A stretch of DNA of 64,000 nt, taken from assembly GCF_014204915.1 (NCBI RefSeq), contig NZ_JACHMH010000001.1:1736001-1800000 (forward strand). Direction: 5' to 3'. Positions 27,131 to 36,642 of this stretch are shown piece after piece (position 1 is the stretch's first letter; each line of letters starts with the position of its first letter). The stretch is from Crossiella cryophila. GTDB taxonomy: Bacteria > Actinomycetota > Actinomycetes > Mycobacteriales > Pseudonocardiaceae. Position numbers and translations under genes: made by a program. The notes beneath the pieces are model-generated. The model searched no databases, was not told the origin of the DNA, and was given only the letters and a program-made list of their open reading frames with translations.

Positions 27131-28036
27131 GTGACGGTGAATGGCGAGCAGTTCGAGATCACCGACGGCCCGGTCCGGGCGGTGATCAACGAGGTGGGGG
27201 CGGCGCCGCGGATCCTGGAGATCGGCGGCCTGCCCTACCTGGAAACCTATCCCGATGAGCACACCCCGCCGATGGGCTGCGGCGCGGTCCTGGTGCCATG
27301 GCCCAACCGGGTGGGCGGCGGCCGCTGGACCTACGCGGGCGAGACCCAGCAGCTCGCGCTGACCGAACCGGCCCGCGGCAACGCCAGTCACGGCCTGGTG
27401 CGCTACACCTCCTGGCAGCCGGAGTCCCGTTCCGCCGCGGAGATCACCCTGGGCGCGGACGTCAACGTGCAGCCCGGCTGGCCGGTCCGGCTGCGCACCA
27501 CGGTGACCTACCGGGTGCACGCCGAGGGCCTGACCGTCACGCACACCGTGGCCAACCGCGGTCACCGGGAGATCCCGTTCGGCGTGGGCGCGCACCCGTA
27601 CCCGAGGGCGGGCGCGGCCGCCACCGACGACTGCACCCTGGAACTGGCCGCCACCACCGCGGTCGAACTCGACCCCGAACGCAAGATCCCTACCAGCGCA
27701 CCGGCCCCGATCGCGGGGACCGACCTGGACTTCCGCACCGCCCGCCCACTGCGGGGCGTCGAGCTGGACACCGCCTTCGGCGGCTGCCTGCCGGCCGAGG
27801 ACGGCCTGGTGCACCACCTGCTGCGTGGCCAGGACGGCGGCGTGGAGCTGTGGGCGGACCCGGTGTTCTCCTGGGTGCAGGTCTACACCCCCGACGGGTT
27901 CCCCGGCCGCGGCCGCGCGGTGGCCATCGAGCCGATGACCTGCCCGCCGGACGCGCTGAACAACGGCCTGGACCTGATCACCCTCGAACCGGGACAGACC
28001 TGGTCGGCGAGCTGGGGGATCAGAGCAGTCGGTTGA
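27131..28036 (+). CDS. Aldose 1-epimerase family protein
   Basis: A 301-residue galactose-mutarotase-like enzyme with the family stretches VPWPNRVGGGRW, NASHGLVRYTSW (catalytic histidine), GVGAHPYPRAG (second histidine) and AIEPMTCPPDALNNG (catalytic glutamate). It interconverts alpha and beta anomers of a hexose. It starts at a GTG 22 bp after the permease stop, so the two may be co-transcribed. Its last 17 bp overlap the convergent hydrolase gene. Confidence 0.9.
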   Translation: MTVNGEQFEITDGPVRAVINEVGAAPRILEIGGLPYLETYPDEHTPPMGCGAVLVPWPNRVGGGRWTYAGETQQLALTEPARGNASHGLVRYTSWQPESRSAAEITLGADVNVQPGWPVRLRTTVTYRVHAEGLTVTHTVANRGHREIPFGVGAHPYPRAGAAATDDCTLELAATTAVELDPERKIPTSAPAPIAGTDLDFRTARPLRGVELDTAFGGCLPAEDGLVHHLLRGQDGGVELWADPVFSWVQVYTPDGFPGRGRAVAIEPMTCPPDALNNGLDLITLEPGQTWSASWGIRAVG

Positions 28037-28832
28037 TCTCCGCGGCCACCAGCCCGGGTTGCTGCACCGGGACCAGGTGGTCGGACTCCTCGGCGAGGAC
28101 GTGCCTGCCGTGCGGGAGTCCGGCGGCGAAGTCCCGGTGCGCGCTGATCAGCAGCGGCCGCAGCTTCTTCTCCACCGGCCCCGTGCGGCCTGCCGAGATC
28201 ACCGTGGTCGGCACCTGCGGCGGACTCAGCGGTGGCAGTTCGGCCAGGCCGCCGGGCAGCGCGCGCACCTCGGTGGCCGCGGTGCGCAGGAAACCGGGGC
28301 TCAGCTCCTCGGCGGTGATCTCCCTGGCCGCCTCCGGCGGGAAATCCCGGTGCAGCCGCCCGGCCAGCAACGCCGTCAGCAGGCCGGTGCGGGCCAGTAG
28401 CGCGCCGGCCCGGTAGCCCAGGCTGACCAGCCGGAAATGCCGATCCTGGTGGTAGTGCGGCAGTTCCTCCTGCACCTGGTCCACCAGCACCAGTCCGGCG
28501 ACCAGGTCCGGCCGCAGGTGCGCGAGGTGCCGGACGACCACCCCGCCCAGGCTGTGCCCGACCAGCACCGCGCGCTGGATCCCTTCGGCGGCAAGGAGAT
28601 CGAGCAGATCGGCGGTCATCCTGGCCACCGTGCGCCCGCCCGGATCGGGGTCGCTGCGGCCCAGTCCGGCCCGGTCGTAGACCAGGGTGGCCGCCCGCAC
28701 CAGTGGTTCCACCAGGGTCCAGCTGCCGCGGTTGGCGCCGATGCCGGACTCGAAGACCACCACCGGTTCGCCCGCACCGCGGCGGATCCGGTGCAGCAGA
28801 CGGCCATCGCGGGTACGCGGGTGCTCGGTCAT
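28020..28832 (-). CDS. Alpha/beta hydrolase
   Basis: A hydrolase of about 270 residues with the full catalytic set visible: oxyanion region ESGIGANRGSW, YDRAGLGRSDP, nucleophile elbow GHSLGG, and a late histidine in EESDHLVPVQ. The fold fits small-molecule esterases or lipases; the substrate is unknown. The ATG at 28832 is chosen over one at 28850 because the extra six residues look non-conserved; neither has a clear ribosome-binding site. It overlaps the convergent epimerase gene by 17 bp. Confidence 0.82.
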   Translation of the reverse strand: MTEHPRTRDGRLLHRIRRGAGEPVVVFESGIGANRGSWTLVEPLVRAATLVYDRAGLGRSDPDPGGRTVARMTADLLDLLAAEGIQRAVLVGHSLGGVVVRHLAHLRPDLVAGLVLVDQVQEELPHYHQDRHFRLVSLGYRAGALLARTGLLTALLAGRLHRDFPPEAAREITAEELSPGFLRTAATEVRALPGGLAELPPLSPPQVPTTVISAGRTGPVEKKLRPLLISAHRDFAAGLPHGRHVLAEESDHLVPVQQPGLVAAEINRLL

Positions 28833-28927
28833 CGCCGCGCAGGGTGCCATGGCACGAGCGGATGAACCCCGGCAACACGCCGCCCGTCCCGTTGGCCGCC
28901 CCGCCCGGCCGCTGTTTCACTACCCGA

Positions 28928-29794
28928 ATGGCCCAAATCCAGGTGCAGCTGGGCGATGTCCAGGAAACCCTGCTCGCCACCCTGTACGCCCGCGCGGTCG
29001 AGACCGGCAAGAAACGGGGCCTGCTGCGCGATGAGACCGCGGCCCGGATGGTGGCCCGGATCGACTACGACTTCACCCGTTTCGGCCGCTCGCCGATGCT
29101 GCTCGGCTCGGTGCTGCGCACGCTGATCCTGGACGAGTGGGTGCGCGAGTTCATCGACGCGCACCCCGGCGGCACCGTGATCGAGATCGGCGCCGGGCTG
29201 AACACCCGGTTCGAGCGGCTGGACAACGGGCGGGTGCACTGGGTCGACCTGGACCTGCCGGACGCGATGGCGCTGCGCCGCCGGTTCTTCACCGAATGCG
29301 ACCGGCGCAAGCTGCTCGGCGCCTCGGTGCTGGCTGAGGACTGGCCGGATGCCGTCCGCGAGCTGCCCGGACCGTACTTCTTCGTGGCCGAGGGCGTGCT
29401 GCTGTACTTCCCGCCGGCCCAGGTCCGGCTCGCGCTGGCCGGGCTGTCCCGGCACTTCCCCGGCGCGGGCCTGGCCTTCGACACCGCGGGACGCTGGCTG
29501 GTGGACAACCAGGACGCGCCGGTGTTCGAGAAGACCGTGGCCGCCAGCTTCCGCTGGGGCTGCGACGACCCGGCCGAGATCGCCGGCTGGGGCCTTGGCC
29601 TGGCCCACCGCGAGTCCCGCACCCTGCTCCAGCTGCCCAAACGGCTGGCCCGCTCGCTGCCGCCGCAGACCCGCGCCACCCTCGGCGTGGTGCGGGCCGC
29701 GCTGCGCAGCCGGGCCCGCGGCTACCAGGTGAGCCTGTTCGACCTGGAACCGCACGTGCCCGAACCGACCTCACCGGGTGACCGGATCACCTGA
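28928..29794 (+). CDS. Class I O-methyltransferase, LCM/TcmP type
   Basis: A 288-residue S-adenosylmethionine enzyme of the leucine-carboxyl-methyltransferase-like group. It has RTLILDEWVREFI, the SAM-binding GTVIEIGAGLNTRFERL, the acidic WVDLDLPDAM and FFVAEGVLLYFPP. Members include TcmP-like O-methyltransferases of polyketide pathways and many of unknown substrate. It stands between a divergent hydrolase gene and the amidohydrolase gene and no biosynthetic genes adjoin it. Confidence 0.85.
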   Translation: MAQIQVQLGDVQETLLATLYARAVETGKKRGLLRDETAARMVARIDYDFTRFGRSPMLLGSVLRTLILDEWVREFIDAHPGGTVIEIGAGLNTRFERLDNGRVHWVDLDLPDAMALRRRFFTECDRRKLLGASVLAEDWPDAVRELPGPYFFVAEGVLLYFPPAQVRLALAGLSRHFPGAGLAFDTAGRWLVDNQDAPVFEKTVAASFRWGCDDPAEIAGWGLGLAHRESRTLLQLPKRLARSLPPQTRATLGVVRAALRSRARGYQVSLFDLEPHVPEPTSPGDRIT

Positions 29795-29835
29795 CCGAAC
29801 CGGACAAGACCCTTCGGCCCAGCCGCATACTCCGT

Positions 29836-29841
29836 TAGCGT
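29836..29841 (+). promoter_or_regulatory. Possible -10 box for a leaderless transcript
   Basis: TAGCGT lies seven bases before the GTG at 29849 with no ribosome-binding site between. The same hexamer at the same spacing precedes ahpD (56916-56921, minus strand). Confidence 0.45.
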
Positions 29842-29848
29842 TCCCGCC

Positions 29849-31069
29849 GTGGACATCGCGATCACCGGTGGATATGTGGTGCCCGTCGAGGGCGAGCCGA
29901 TCGACGGCGGAACGGTGCTGATCAGCGGCGGCAGGATCGTCGCGGTCGGCACCCAGGACGCCGTGGAGGTGCCAGAGGACGCGCAGGTCGTGGACGCGGC
30001 AGGCACCTGGGTGCTGCCCGGGTTCGTCGAGGGCCACGCGCACGTCGGCATCCACGAGGAGGCCGAGGGCTGGGCCGGCCAGGACACCAACGAGATGACC
30101 GACCCCAACGGCGCCCGGCTGCGTGCGATCGACGCGATCAACCCGGCCGACACCGGTTTCGCCGACGCGCTCTCCGGCGGGGTCACCACCGCGGTGGTGA
30201 AACCCGGCTCCGGCAACCCGATCGGCGGCCAGACCGTGGCGCTCAAGTGCTGGGGCCGGACCGTGGACGAGATGGTCGTGGTCAACCCGGCCAGTGTGAA
30301 GAGCGCGCTGGGTGAGAACCCCAAGCGGGTCTACGGCGACCAGAAGAAGCTGCCCTCGACCAGGATGGGCGTGGCCGCGGTCATCCGCGACACCTTCGTC
30401 AAGGCCCAGGACTACAAGGCCAGGCGCGAGCACGCCGCCGCCGAGCACAAGCCGTTCGACCGGGACCCCACGCTGGAGATCCTGGTCAGGGTGCTCGACC
30501 GGGAACTGCCCTGGGCCCAGCACAGCCACCGCGCCGACGACATCGCCACCGCGCTGCGGCTGGCCGAGGAGTTCGGCTACCGGCTCATCGTCCACCACGG
30601 CACCGAGGCGCACCTGATCGCCGACCTGCTGGTCGACCGGGACATCCCGGTGGTCATCGGCCCGCTGTTCACCGCCAGGTCCAAGGTGGAGCTGCGCCAG
30701 CGCTCCCTGCGCAACCCCGGCCTGCTGGCCAAGGCGGGTGTGCAGATCGCGCTGACCACCGACCACCCGGTGGTGCCCATCCACTTCCTGGTGCACCAGG
30801 CCACCCTGGCGGTCAAGGAGGGCCTGGACGCGCGCACCGCGCTGCGCTCCATCACGGTCAACCCGGCCAGGATGCTCGGCCTGCAGGACCGGATCGGCTC
30901 GCTCAAGCCCGGCGCGGACGCCGACGTGGTGCTCTGGTCCGGCGACCCGCTGGACGTGATGAGCCGCGCGCTGCGGGTCTTCGTGGACGGCCGCGAGGTC
31001 TACACCTTCGACGAGCACCGCGGCGAGGGCGTCGTGCTCAGCCCCTACCAGCGAGGAGCCAGTTCGTGA
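29849..31069 (+). CDS. Imidazolonepropionase-like amidohydrolase
   Basis: A 406-residue metal-dependent amidohydrolase. N-terminal small beta domain, then LPGFVEGHAHVG (metal ligands H-x-H) near residue 56, SGGVTTAVVKPGSGNPIGG, a second ligand region HSHRADDIATAL, HHGTEAHL and TTDHPVVP (catalytic aspartate), then a C-terminal metal-independent strand set LKPGADADVVLWSGDP. The family cleaves cyclic amides or dipeptides. It is coupled to the PfkB kinase by a GTGA overlap, which suggests a shared catabolic route. Confidence 0.88.
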   Translation: MDIAITGGYVVPVEGEPIDGGTVLISGGRIVAVGTQDAVEVPEDAQVVDAAGTWVLPGFVEGHAHVGIHEEAEGWAGQDTNEMTDPNGARLRAIDAINPADTGFADALSGGVTTAVVKPGSGNPIGGQTVALKCWGRTVDEMVVVNPASVKSALGENPKRVYGDQKKLPSTRMGVAAVIRDTFVKAQDYKARREHAAAEHKPFDRDPTLEILVRVLDRELPWAQHSHRADDIATALRLAEEFGYRLIVHHGTEAHLIADLLVDRDIPVVIGPLFTARSKVELRQRSLRNPGLLAKAGVQIALTTDHPVVPIHFLVHQATLAVKEGLDARTALRSITVNPARMLGLQDRIGSLKPGADADVVLWSGDPLDVMSRALRVFVDGREVYTFDEHRGEGVVLSPYQRGASS

Positions 31070-32001
31070 TCATCGTCGGCGGCGAGGCACTGGTCGACCT
31101 GGTCCCCGACCCGTCCACAATGGACGGTGAGCTGGGGCCGCTGCTGCCGCGCCTTGGCGGCGGGCCGTACAACGTGGCGGTGGCGCTGGGCAGGCTGGAC
31201 GTGCCGACCGGGTTCGTCTCCCGCCTGTCCACCGACCAGTTCGGCGACGCGCTGCTGGACCGGCTGGTCACCGCGGGCGTGGACGTCGGCGGCGTGCAGC
31301 GCGGCGCGGAGCCCACCACGCTGGCCGTGGTCGGCCTGGCCGCGGACGGCTCGGCCCGCTACTCCTTCCACACCGAGGGCACCGCGGACCGCCTGGTCAC
31401 CGACCCCGGTCCGCTGGACTCCAGGGCCACCGCACTGGCCCTTGGCACCCTCTCGCTGGTGCTGGAGCCCGGCGCGAGCGTGTACGAGCAGATGATGCGG
31501 CGGGAGGCCGGGCGCGGCCTGTTCGTCTCGCTGGACCCCAACATCCGGTCCGGACTCATCCCGGACGCCGAGGCCTACCGGGCCCGGTTCCGGAGCTGGC
31601 TGCCGCACGTCACCCTGCTCAAGCTGTCCGTGGAGGACGCCGCCTGGCTGGCCGACGGCGACCCGCAGGCCGCGGTCGCGGACTGGCTCACCGCCGGACC
31701 GGCCGCGGTCGTGCTCACCAGCGGCGGCGAGGGCCTGACCGTGCGCACCGCCGAGGGCCTGACCGCGCACGCGGCGGCGACCGCGGTGGACGTGGTGGAC
31801 ACCATCGGCGCGGGCGACACCGTGCACGCGGCCACCCTGGGCTGGCTGTCCCAGCAGGGCGCGCTGTCCCGGCAGGCGCTGCTCGCGCTGACCGGGCAGC
31901 AGTGGCGGCAGGCGCTGGAATTCGCCGGGCGGGCCGCCGCGCTGACCTGTTCGCGGGCCGGGGCCGAGCCGCCGTATGCGGCCGAACTCCAGGCTCGCTA
32001 A
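31066..32001 (+). CDS. PfkB-family carbohydrate kinase
   Basis: A 311-residue sugar kinase with GGGPYNVAVALGRL (PfkB signature 1), SLDPNIRSGLIP, and signature 2 VVDTIGAGDTVHAATLGWL containing the catalytic aspartate of GAGD. It resembles fructokinase-type members. Its GTG overlaps the amidohydrolase stop, and a strong hairpin follows 20 bp after the stop, so the two genes form one transcript. The sugar is not identifiable. Confidence 0.9.
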   Translation: MIIVGGEALVDLVPDPSTMDGELGPLLPRLGGGPYNVAVALGRLDVPTGFVSRLSTDQFGDALLDRLVTAGVDVGGVQRGAEPTTLAVVGLAADGSARYSFHTEGTADRLVTDPGPLDSRATALALGTLSLVLEPGASVYEQMMRREAGRGLFVSLDPNIRSGLIPDAEAYRARFRSWLPHVTLLKLSVEDAAWLADGDPQAAVADWLTAGPAAVVLTSGGEGLTVRTAEGLTAHAAATAVDVVDTIGAGDTVHAATLGWLSQQGALSRQALLALTGQQWRQALEFAGRAAALTCSRAGAEPPYAAELQAR

Positions 32002-32021
32002 TAGGTCGGATTTCGGCTGGA

Positions 32022-32065
32022 AAATATCGGATTCCGGTGTGTTCCGGCACACCGGACCGATATTT
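32022..32065 (+). terminator. Strong stem-loop terminator
   Basis: AAATATCGG (32022-32030) pairs with CCGATATTT (32057-32065), and TCCGGTGTG (32033-32041) pairs with CACACCGGA (32048-32056); a two-base bulge and a six-base loop complete it. The stem starts 20 bp past the kinase stop and ends in TTT, so it should terminate the amidohydrolase/kinase transcript. Confidence 0.75.
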
Positions 32066-32075
32066 CCCCGTGCTG

Positions 32076-32263
32076 GATCAAGGCCGATCAAGAATCACCG
32101 TGGGTAGCCGAACTGCGTTGCGCGGCCAACTGGTCCAGTCCACTGAGTGACCCCGGTTACTAGTGGGTACTCCACTACCCGATTGCGATCTTGATCGATG
32201 CATCTGGCACTGTAGTGAGCGTCACGTACCCCGCTGGCCTGCGGGGATCTGGTCTTGATCGAT
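32076..32263. promoter_or_regulatory. Repeated CTTGATC motifs upstream of gltA2
   Basis: The 485-bp gap 32002-32486 has no gene. Besides the terminator it holds CTTGATCGAT at 32190-32199 and again at 32254-32263, the inverted form GATCAAG at 32076-32082 and 32086-32092, and an inverted repeat TAGTGG/CCACTA at 32161-32176. Four copies of one heptamer within 190 bp suggest binding sites for a regulator of citrate synthase expression; the regulator is unknown. Confidence 0.45.
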
Positions 32264-32486
32264 CGGATTCCCTAGGTTGGACCCCACCGGTTCCACTCAG
32301 GTAACCGGACGGGCGTTATGTGATACCTGTCCCAGATGTGCCGCAAGGCCACTCACGCGGCTGCGCTGGGATGTAACGCCCACTAGCGTGACCACTGACA
32401 GGACCCCAACGAGGCGGTTGCTGCGGGTGGTGGCAAACCCACCCCGCGCGCGTGAAGCGCCTCGCCTTAGCGTGAGAGGGACTCGC

Positions 32487-33809
<1,323 letters not shown>

Positions 33810-33830
33810 TCGCCTGACACCACAGAAGCG

Positions 33831-33870
33831 GCCCCGGTTCGCATCCCCTGCGGATGTGCCGGGGCTGTTT
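33831..33870 (+). terminator. Stem-loop terminator of gltA2
   Basis: GCCCCGG (33831-33837) pairs with CCGGGGC (33859-33865); GCATCC and GGATGT pair inside. The stem is followed by TGTTT. It lies 21 bp after the citrate synthase stop. Confidence 0.7.
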
Positions 33871-33878
33871 GCTGTGGG

Positions 33879-33884
33879 TACCTT
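33879..33884 (+). promoter_or_regulatory. Possible -10 box for a leaderless transcript
   Basis: TACCTT lies exactly six bases before the photolyase ATG at 33891 and just after the gltA2 terminator; no ribosome-binding site is present. Confidence 0.45.
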
Positions 33885-33890
33885 CCCGGC

Positions 33891-35225
33891 ATGACGGCTG
33901 TGCTCTGGTTCCGGCGGGACCTGCGACTCGGCGACCACGCCGCCCTGCTGGCCGCGGCGGGCCGCTCGCCTGCCGTGCTCGCGGTGTTCGTGCTCGACGA
34001 CGCCCTGCTCCGCCCGTCAGGGCCGGTGCGCCGGAGTTTCCTCTACCGGAGCCTGCGCGCGCTGGAGGAGCAGCTCGACGGCCGCCTGCTGGTGCTGCGC
34101 GGCGATCCGGCGGCGGAGATCCCGAAGATCGCGGCGGCGGTCGGCGCGGGCAGCGTGCACGTGTCCGCCGACACCGGTCCGTACGGCAGGGCCAGGGACG
34201 AGCGGGTGGCGGAAGCCTTGGCGGACAAGGGGATCGAGTTCGTCCAGACCGGTTCGCCGTACGCGGTCACGCCCGGCAGGGTGCGCAAGGGCGACGGCAC
34301 CCCGTTCAAGGTCTTCACCCCGTTCCGCCGCGCCTGGGCCACCCACGGCTGGCGGGCGCCCGCGGACACCGATTCGTCCACAGTGGACTGGATTGCGCAG
34401 GCGGGTGGCGTGCCGATTCCCGCGGAGGAGGACCTCGGTGGGATCGTGTTGCCCGAGGCGGGCGAACGGGCCGCGCTGGCCGCCTGGGAGTCCTTTGTGG
34501 ACGAACGGGTGACCAGGTACGCGGAACGGCGGGACCGGCCCGATGTGGACGGCACCAGCCGGATCTCGCCCTACCTGCGCTGGGGGCAGCTGCACCCGCG
34601 CACGCTGCTCGCCGAACTGGCCGGGCGGGAGGGCGAGGGCGCGGAGACCTACCGCAGTGAGCTGGCCTGGCGGGAGTTCTACGCCGATGTGCTCTGGCAC
34701 CGCCCGGACACCGCCCGCGGCAACTACGACCGCCGCTTCGACCGGATCGAGCACAACACCGACGAGGAGCTGTTCACCGCCTGGCGGCTGGGCCGGACCG
34801 GCTTCCCGATCGTGGACGCCGGCATGCGCCAGCTGCTGGCCGAGGGCTGGATGCACAACCGGGTCCGCATGATCACCGCCAGCTTCCTGGTCAAGGACCT
34901 GCACCAGCCGTGGTGGCGCGGGGCCAGGCACTTCATGCGGCACCTGGTGGACGGCGACCTGGCCTCCAACCAGCACGGCTGGCAGTGGACCGCGGGCTGC
35001 GGCACCGACGCGGCCCCGTACTTCCGGGTGTTCAACCCGGTCACCCAGGGCGAACGTTTCGACCCGGCAGGGGACTACGTGCGCCGGTACGTGCCCGAAC
35101 TCCGTGGTGTGCCGGGGAAACGGGTGCACAAGCCGGGCGAGGTGCCCGGCTACCCGGCGCCGATCGTGGACCACGCCGAGGAACGCGAGGTCGCGCTGGC
35201 CCGGTACGCGGCCACCCGGGACTAG
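33891..35225 (+). CDS. phr: Deoxyribodipyrimidine photolyase
   Basis: A 444-residue light-driven DNA repair flavoprotein that splits cyclobutane pyrimidine dimers. It begins VLWFRRDLRLGDH (antenna-binding domain); the FAD-binding half has SRISPYLRWGQLHPRT, ELAWREFYADVLWHRP, TGFPIVDAGMRQLLAEGWMHNRVRM and the signature DLASNQHGWQWTAGCGTDAAPYFRVFNP, whose Trp residues belong to the electron-transfer chain. Length is typical of class I photolyases. The 3' end overlaps the convergent pseudogene by four bases. Confidence 0.95.
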   Translation: MTAVLWFRRDLRLGDHAALLAAAGRSPAVLAVFVLDDALLRPSGPVRRSFLYRSLRALEEQLDGRLLVLRGDPAAEIPKIAAAVGAGSVHVSADTGPYGRARDERVAEALADKGIEFVQTGSPYAVTPGRVRKGDGTPFKVFTPFRRAWATHGWRAPADTDSSTVDWIAQAGGVPIPAEEDLGGIVLPEAGERAALAAWESFVDERVTRYAERRDRPDVDGTSRISPYLRWGQLHPRTLLAELAGREGEGAETYRSELAWREFYADVLWHRPDTARGNYDRRFDRIEHNTDEELFTAWRLGRTGFPIVDAGMRQLLAEGWMHNRVRMITASFLVKDLHQPWWRGARHFMRHLVDGDLASNQHGWQWTAGCGTDAAPYFRVFNPVTQGERFDPAGDYVRRYVPELRGVPGKRVHKPGEVPGYPAPIVDHAEEREVALARYAATRD

Positions 35226-36537
35226 GCGCCGGGGCAGGAGCCCGAACTAGCGCGGCCGGTGCGGAAGAACTCCACCGCCTCGCGCGCGCAGGGCAGTCCG
35301 GACAGCGAACCGTGGTGGTCGTCCTCGACGGTGAGCACCGTGCCGCCGATCCGCTCCCGCATCAGCCCGGTCCACTCGTACGGGGTGACCGGCTCGAACC
35401 GGTGCCCGACCAGCTGCAGCGGACTGGTCCCCGGCCTGAACTCCCAGGGCCGCACCGGCAGCTCCCAGCCCGCGCAGGTGCCGTCCCAGAAGCCGGGGGA
35501 GCCCAGCAGCGGGTACTTCTGGATCCGTTCCTGGCGCAGCCGGTAGATCGTCTCGAAGTCGCGGGCGCTGGTCGAGGAGTTGCACAGCACCGCGGTCTGC
35601 TGGAAGGAGTTGCCGCCGGTGGGCGTGGTGTCCCAGCCGGAGCGCTCCGCGCCGCCACCGCCGTCGCGCAGCGCGGCCAGTGCCTTGGCCGCGCTCGGCC
35701 AGTCCCAGCGCGGCCCGGCCAGGTGCTGTTGCGCCTGCTCGCCGTGCTTGTCCCGCAACTGCTTCAGCGCCGCCAGCACCGCGGCCTGGGTGCGGCCGAA
35801 GTGGTACTCGCGGTCGCGCTGGGCCAGCCAGGCGGCGAAGTCGTGCACGGACCGCTCACCGGCCGCCACCTGCCCGTCGTCCATTGTGGACAGACTCAGG
35901 TCCGGCGTCATCACCGAGTCCAGCAGCATCCGGTCCACCTGCCGGTCGAACTGGCTGCGGTAACTAGCGCCCAGCGCGGTGCCCCAGGACACCCCGTAGA
36001 AGCCGATCTTCCGCTCGCCCAGCGCGATCCGGATCCGGTCCACGTCCCTGGCGATGTTCTCGGTGGTCAGGTTGCGCACGAACTCGGTGTCCAGCCCGAC
36101 GCACCGCCGGTTCACCCTGGCAGCACGCTCGAAGACGAACCAGGCCTTCTCCTTGTCGGACAAGGACGGCGGCGGTTCGGCGGTGTCACCGGGTTCGTGC
36201 GGGCAGGGCACATCCGCGCTGTACTGCACGCCGCGCGGGTCGAAGCCGATCAGGTCGTGCTCCCGCCCGATCCCGGCCGCCCTGCTCTCGCTGATCTTCC
36301 CCGGCTGGGTGATCCCGGCATGCCCCGGACCACCGGGGTTGAACACCACCACACCCCGCCGGCGAGCCGGATCGGTGGGCCCGCACCCGAGAGACCGCGA
36401 TACCGATGCTGCGCCCGCCCGGCCGCGCGTAGTCCACCGGCACGGTCACCATCGCGCACTCGGTGCGCAGATCCTCCGGCGACCAGTCCCTGGCAATGTC
36501 CTTACACAACCGCCAGCCCAGCCCAGGCCCCGCCGGC
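35222..36537 (-). pseudogene. Secreted alpha/beta-hydrolase peptidase (S33, TAP-like), frameshifted and 5'-truncated
   Basis: The 376-residue frame from 36352 has the core of tripeptidyl-aminopeptidase-like secreted hydrolases: FNPGGPGHAGI, IGFDPRGVQYS, nucleophile FYGVSWGTALG and a late histidine in EDDHHGSLSG. The missing N-terminal part is found upstream in another frame (LGWRLCKDIARDW, then ECAMVTVPVDYARPGG and IAVSRVRA). Removing one base from the G run at 36377-36379 joins the frames as ATDPARRRGVVVFNPGG, so there is a single-base frameshift. No signal peptide or start precedes the upstream part: at 36538 the sequence passes directly into the 22-bp repeat array. Either the gene is dead or the frameshift is a sequencing error; the lost 5' end argues for decay. 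Confidence 0.75.
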
Positions 36538-36637
36538 GTGTTGGCCGTTGTCGTACACAGTGTTGGCCGAACTGGTACGCCATCCGGCCAAGACACCGTC
36601 CACAACGGCCAACACACCGTACGAGAACGGCCAACAC
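36538..36637. repeat. Second locus of the 22-bp GTGTTGGCC repeat
   Basis: Two forward units (36538-36559 and 36560-36581) are followed by a partial reverse unit ending at 36594, a 21-bp reverse unit (36595-36615) and a 22-bp reverse unit (36616-36637). They belong to the same family as the arrays at 2839 and 3203, but here the units point towards each other. The array fills the space between the broken peptidase gene and the stop of the ABC permease gene. Confidence 0.88.
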
Positions 36638-36642
36638 GGTCT

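Noticed and set aside
24961-27189. 742-residue minus-strand protein
   Set aside because: Only the last 214 residues (from 25605) form a real lipoprotein; the rest is antisense to the amino-acid permease gene.
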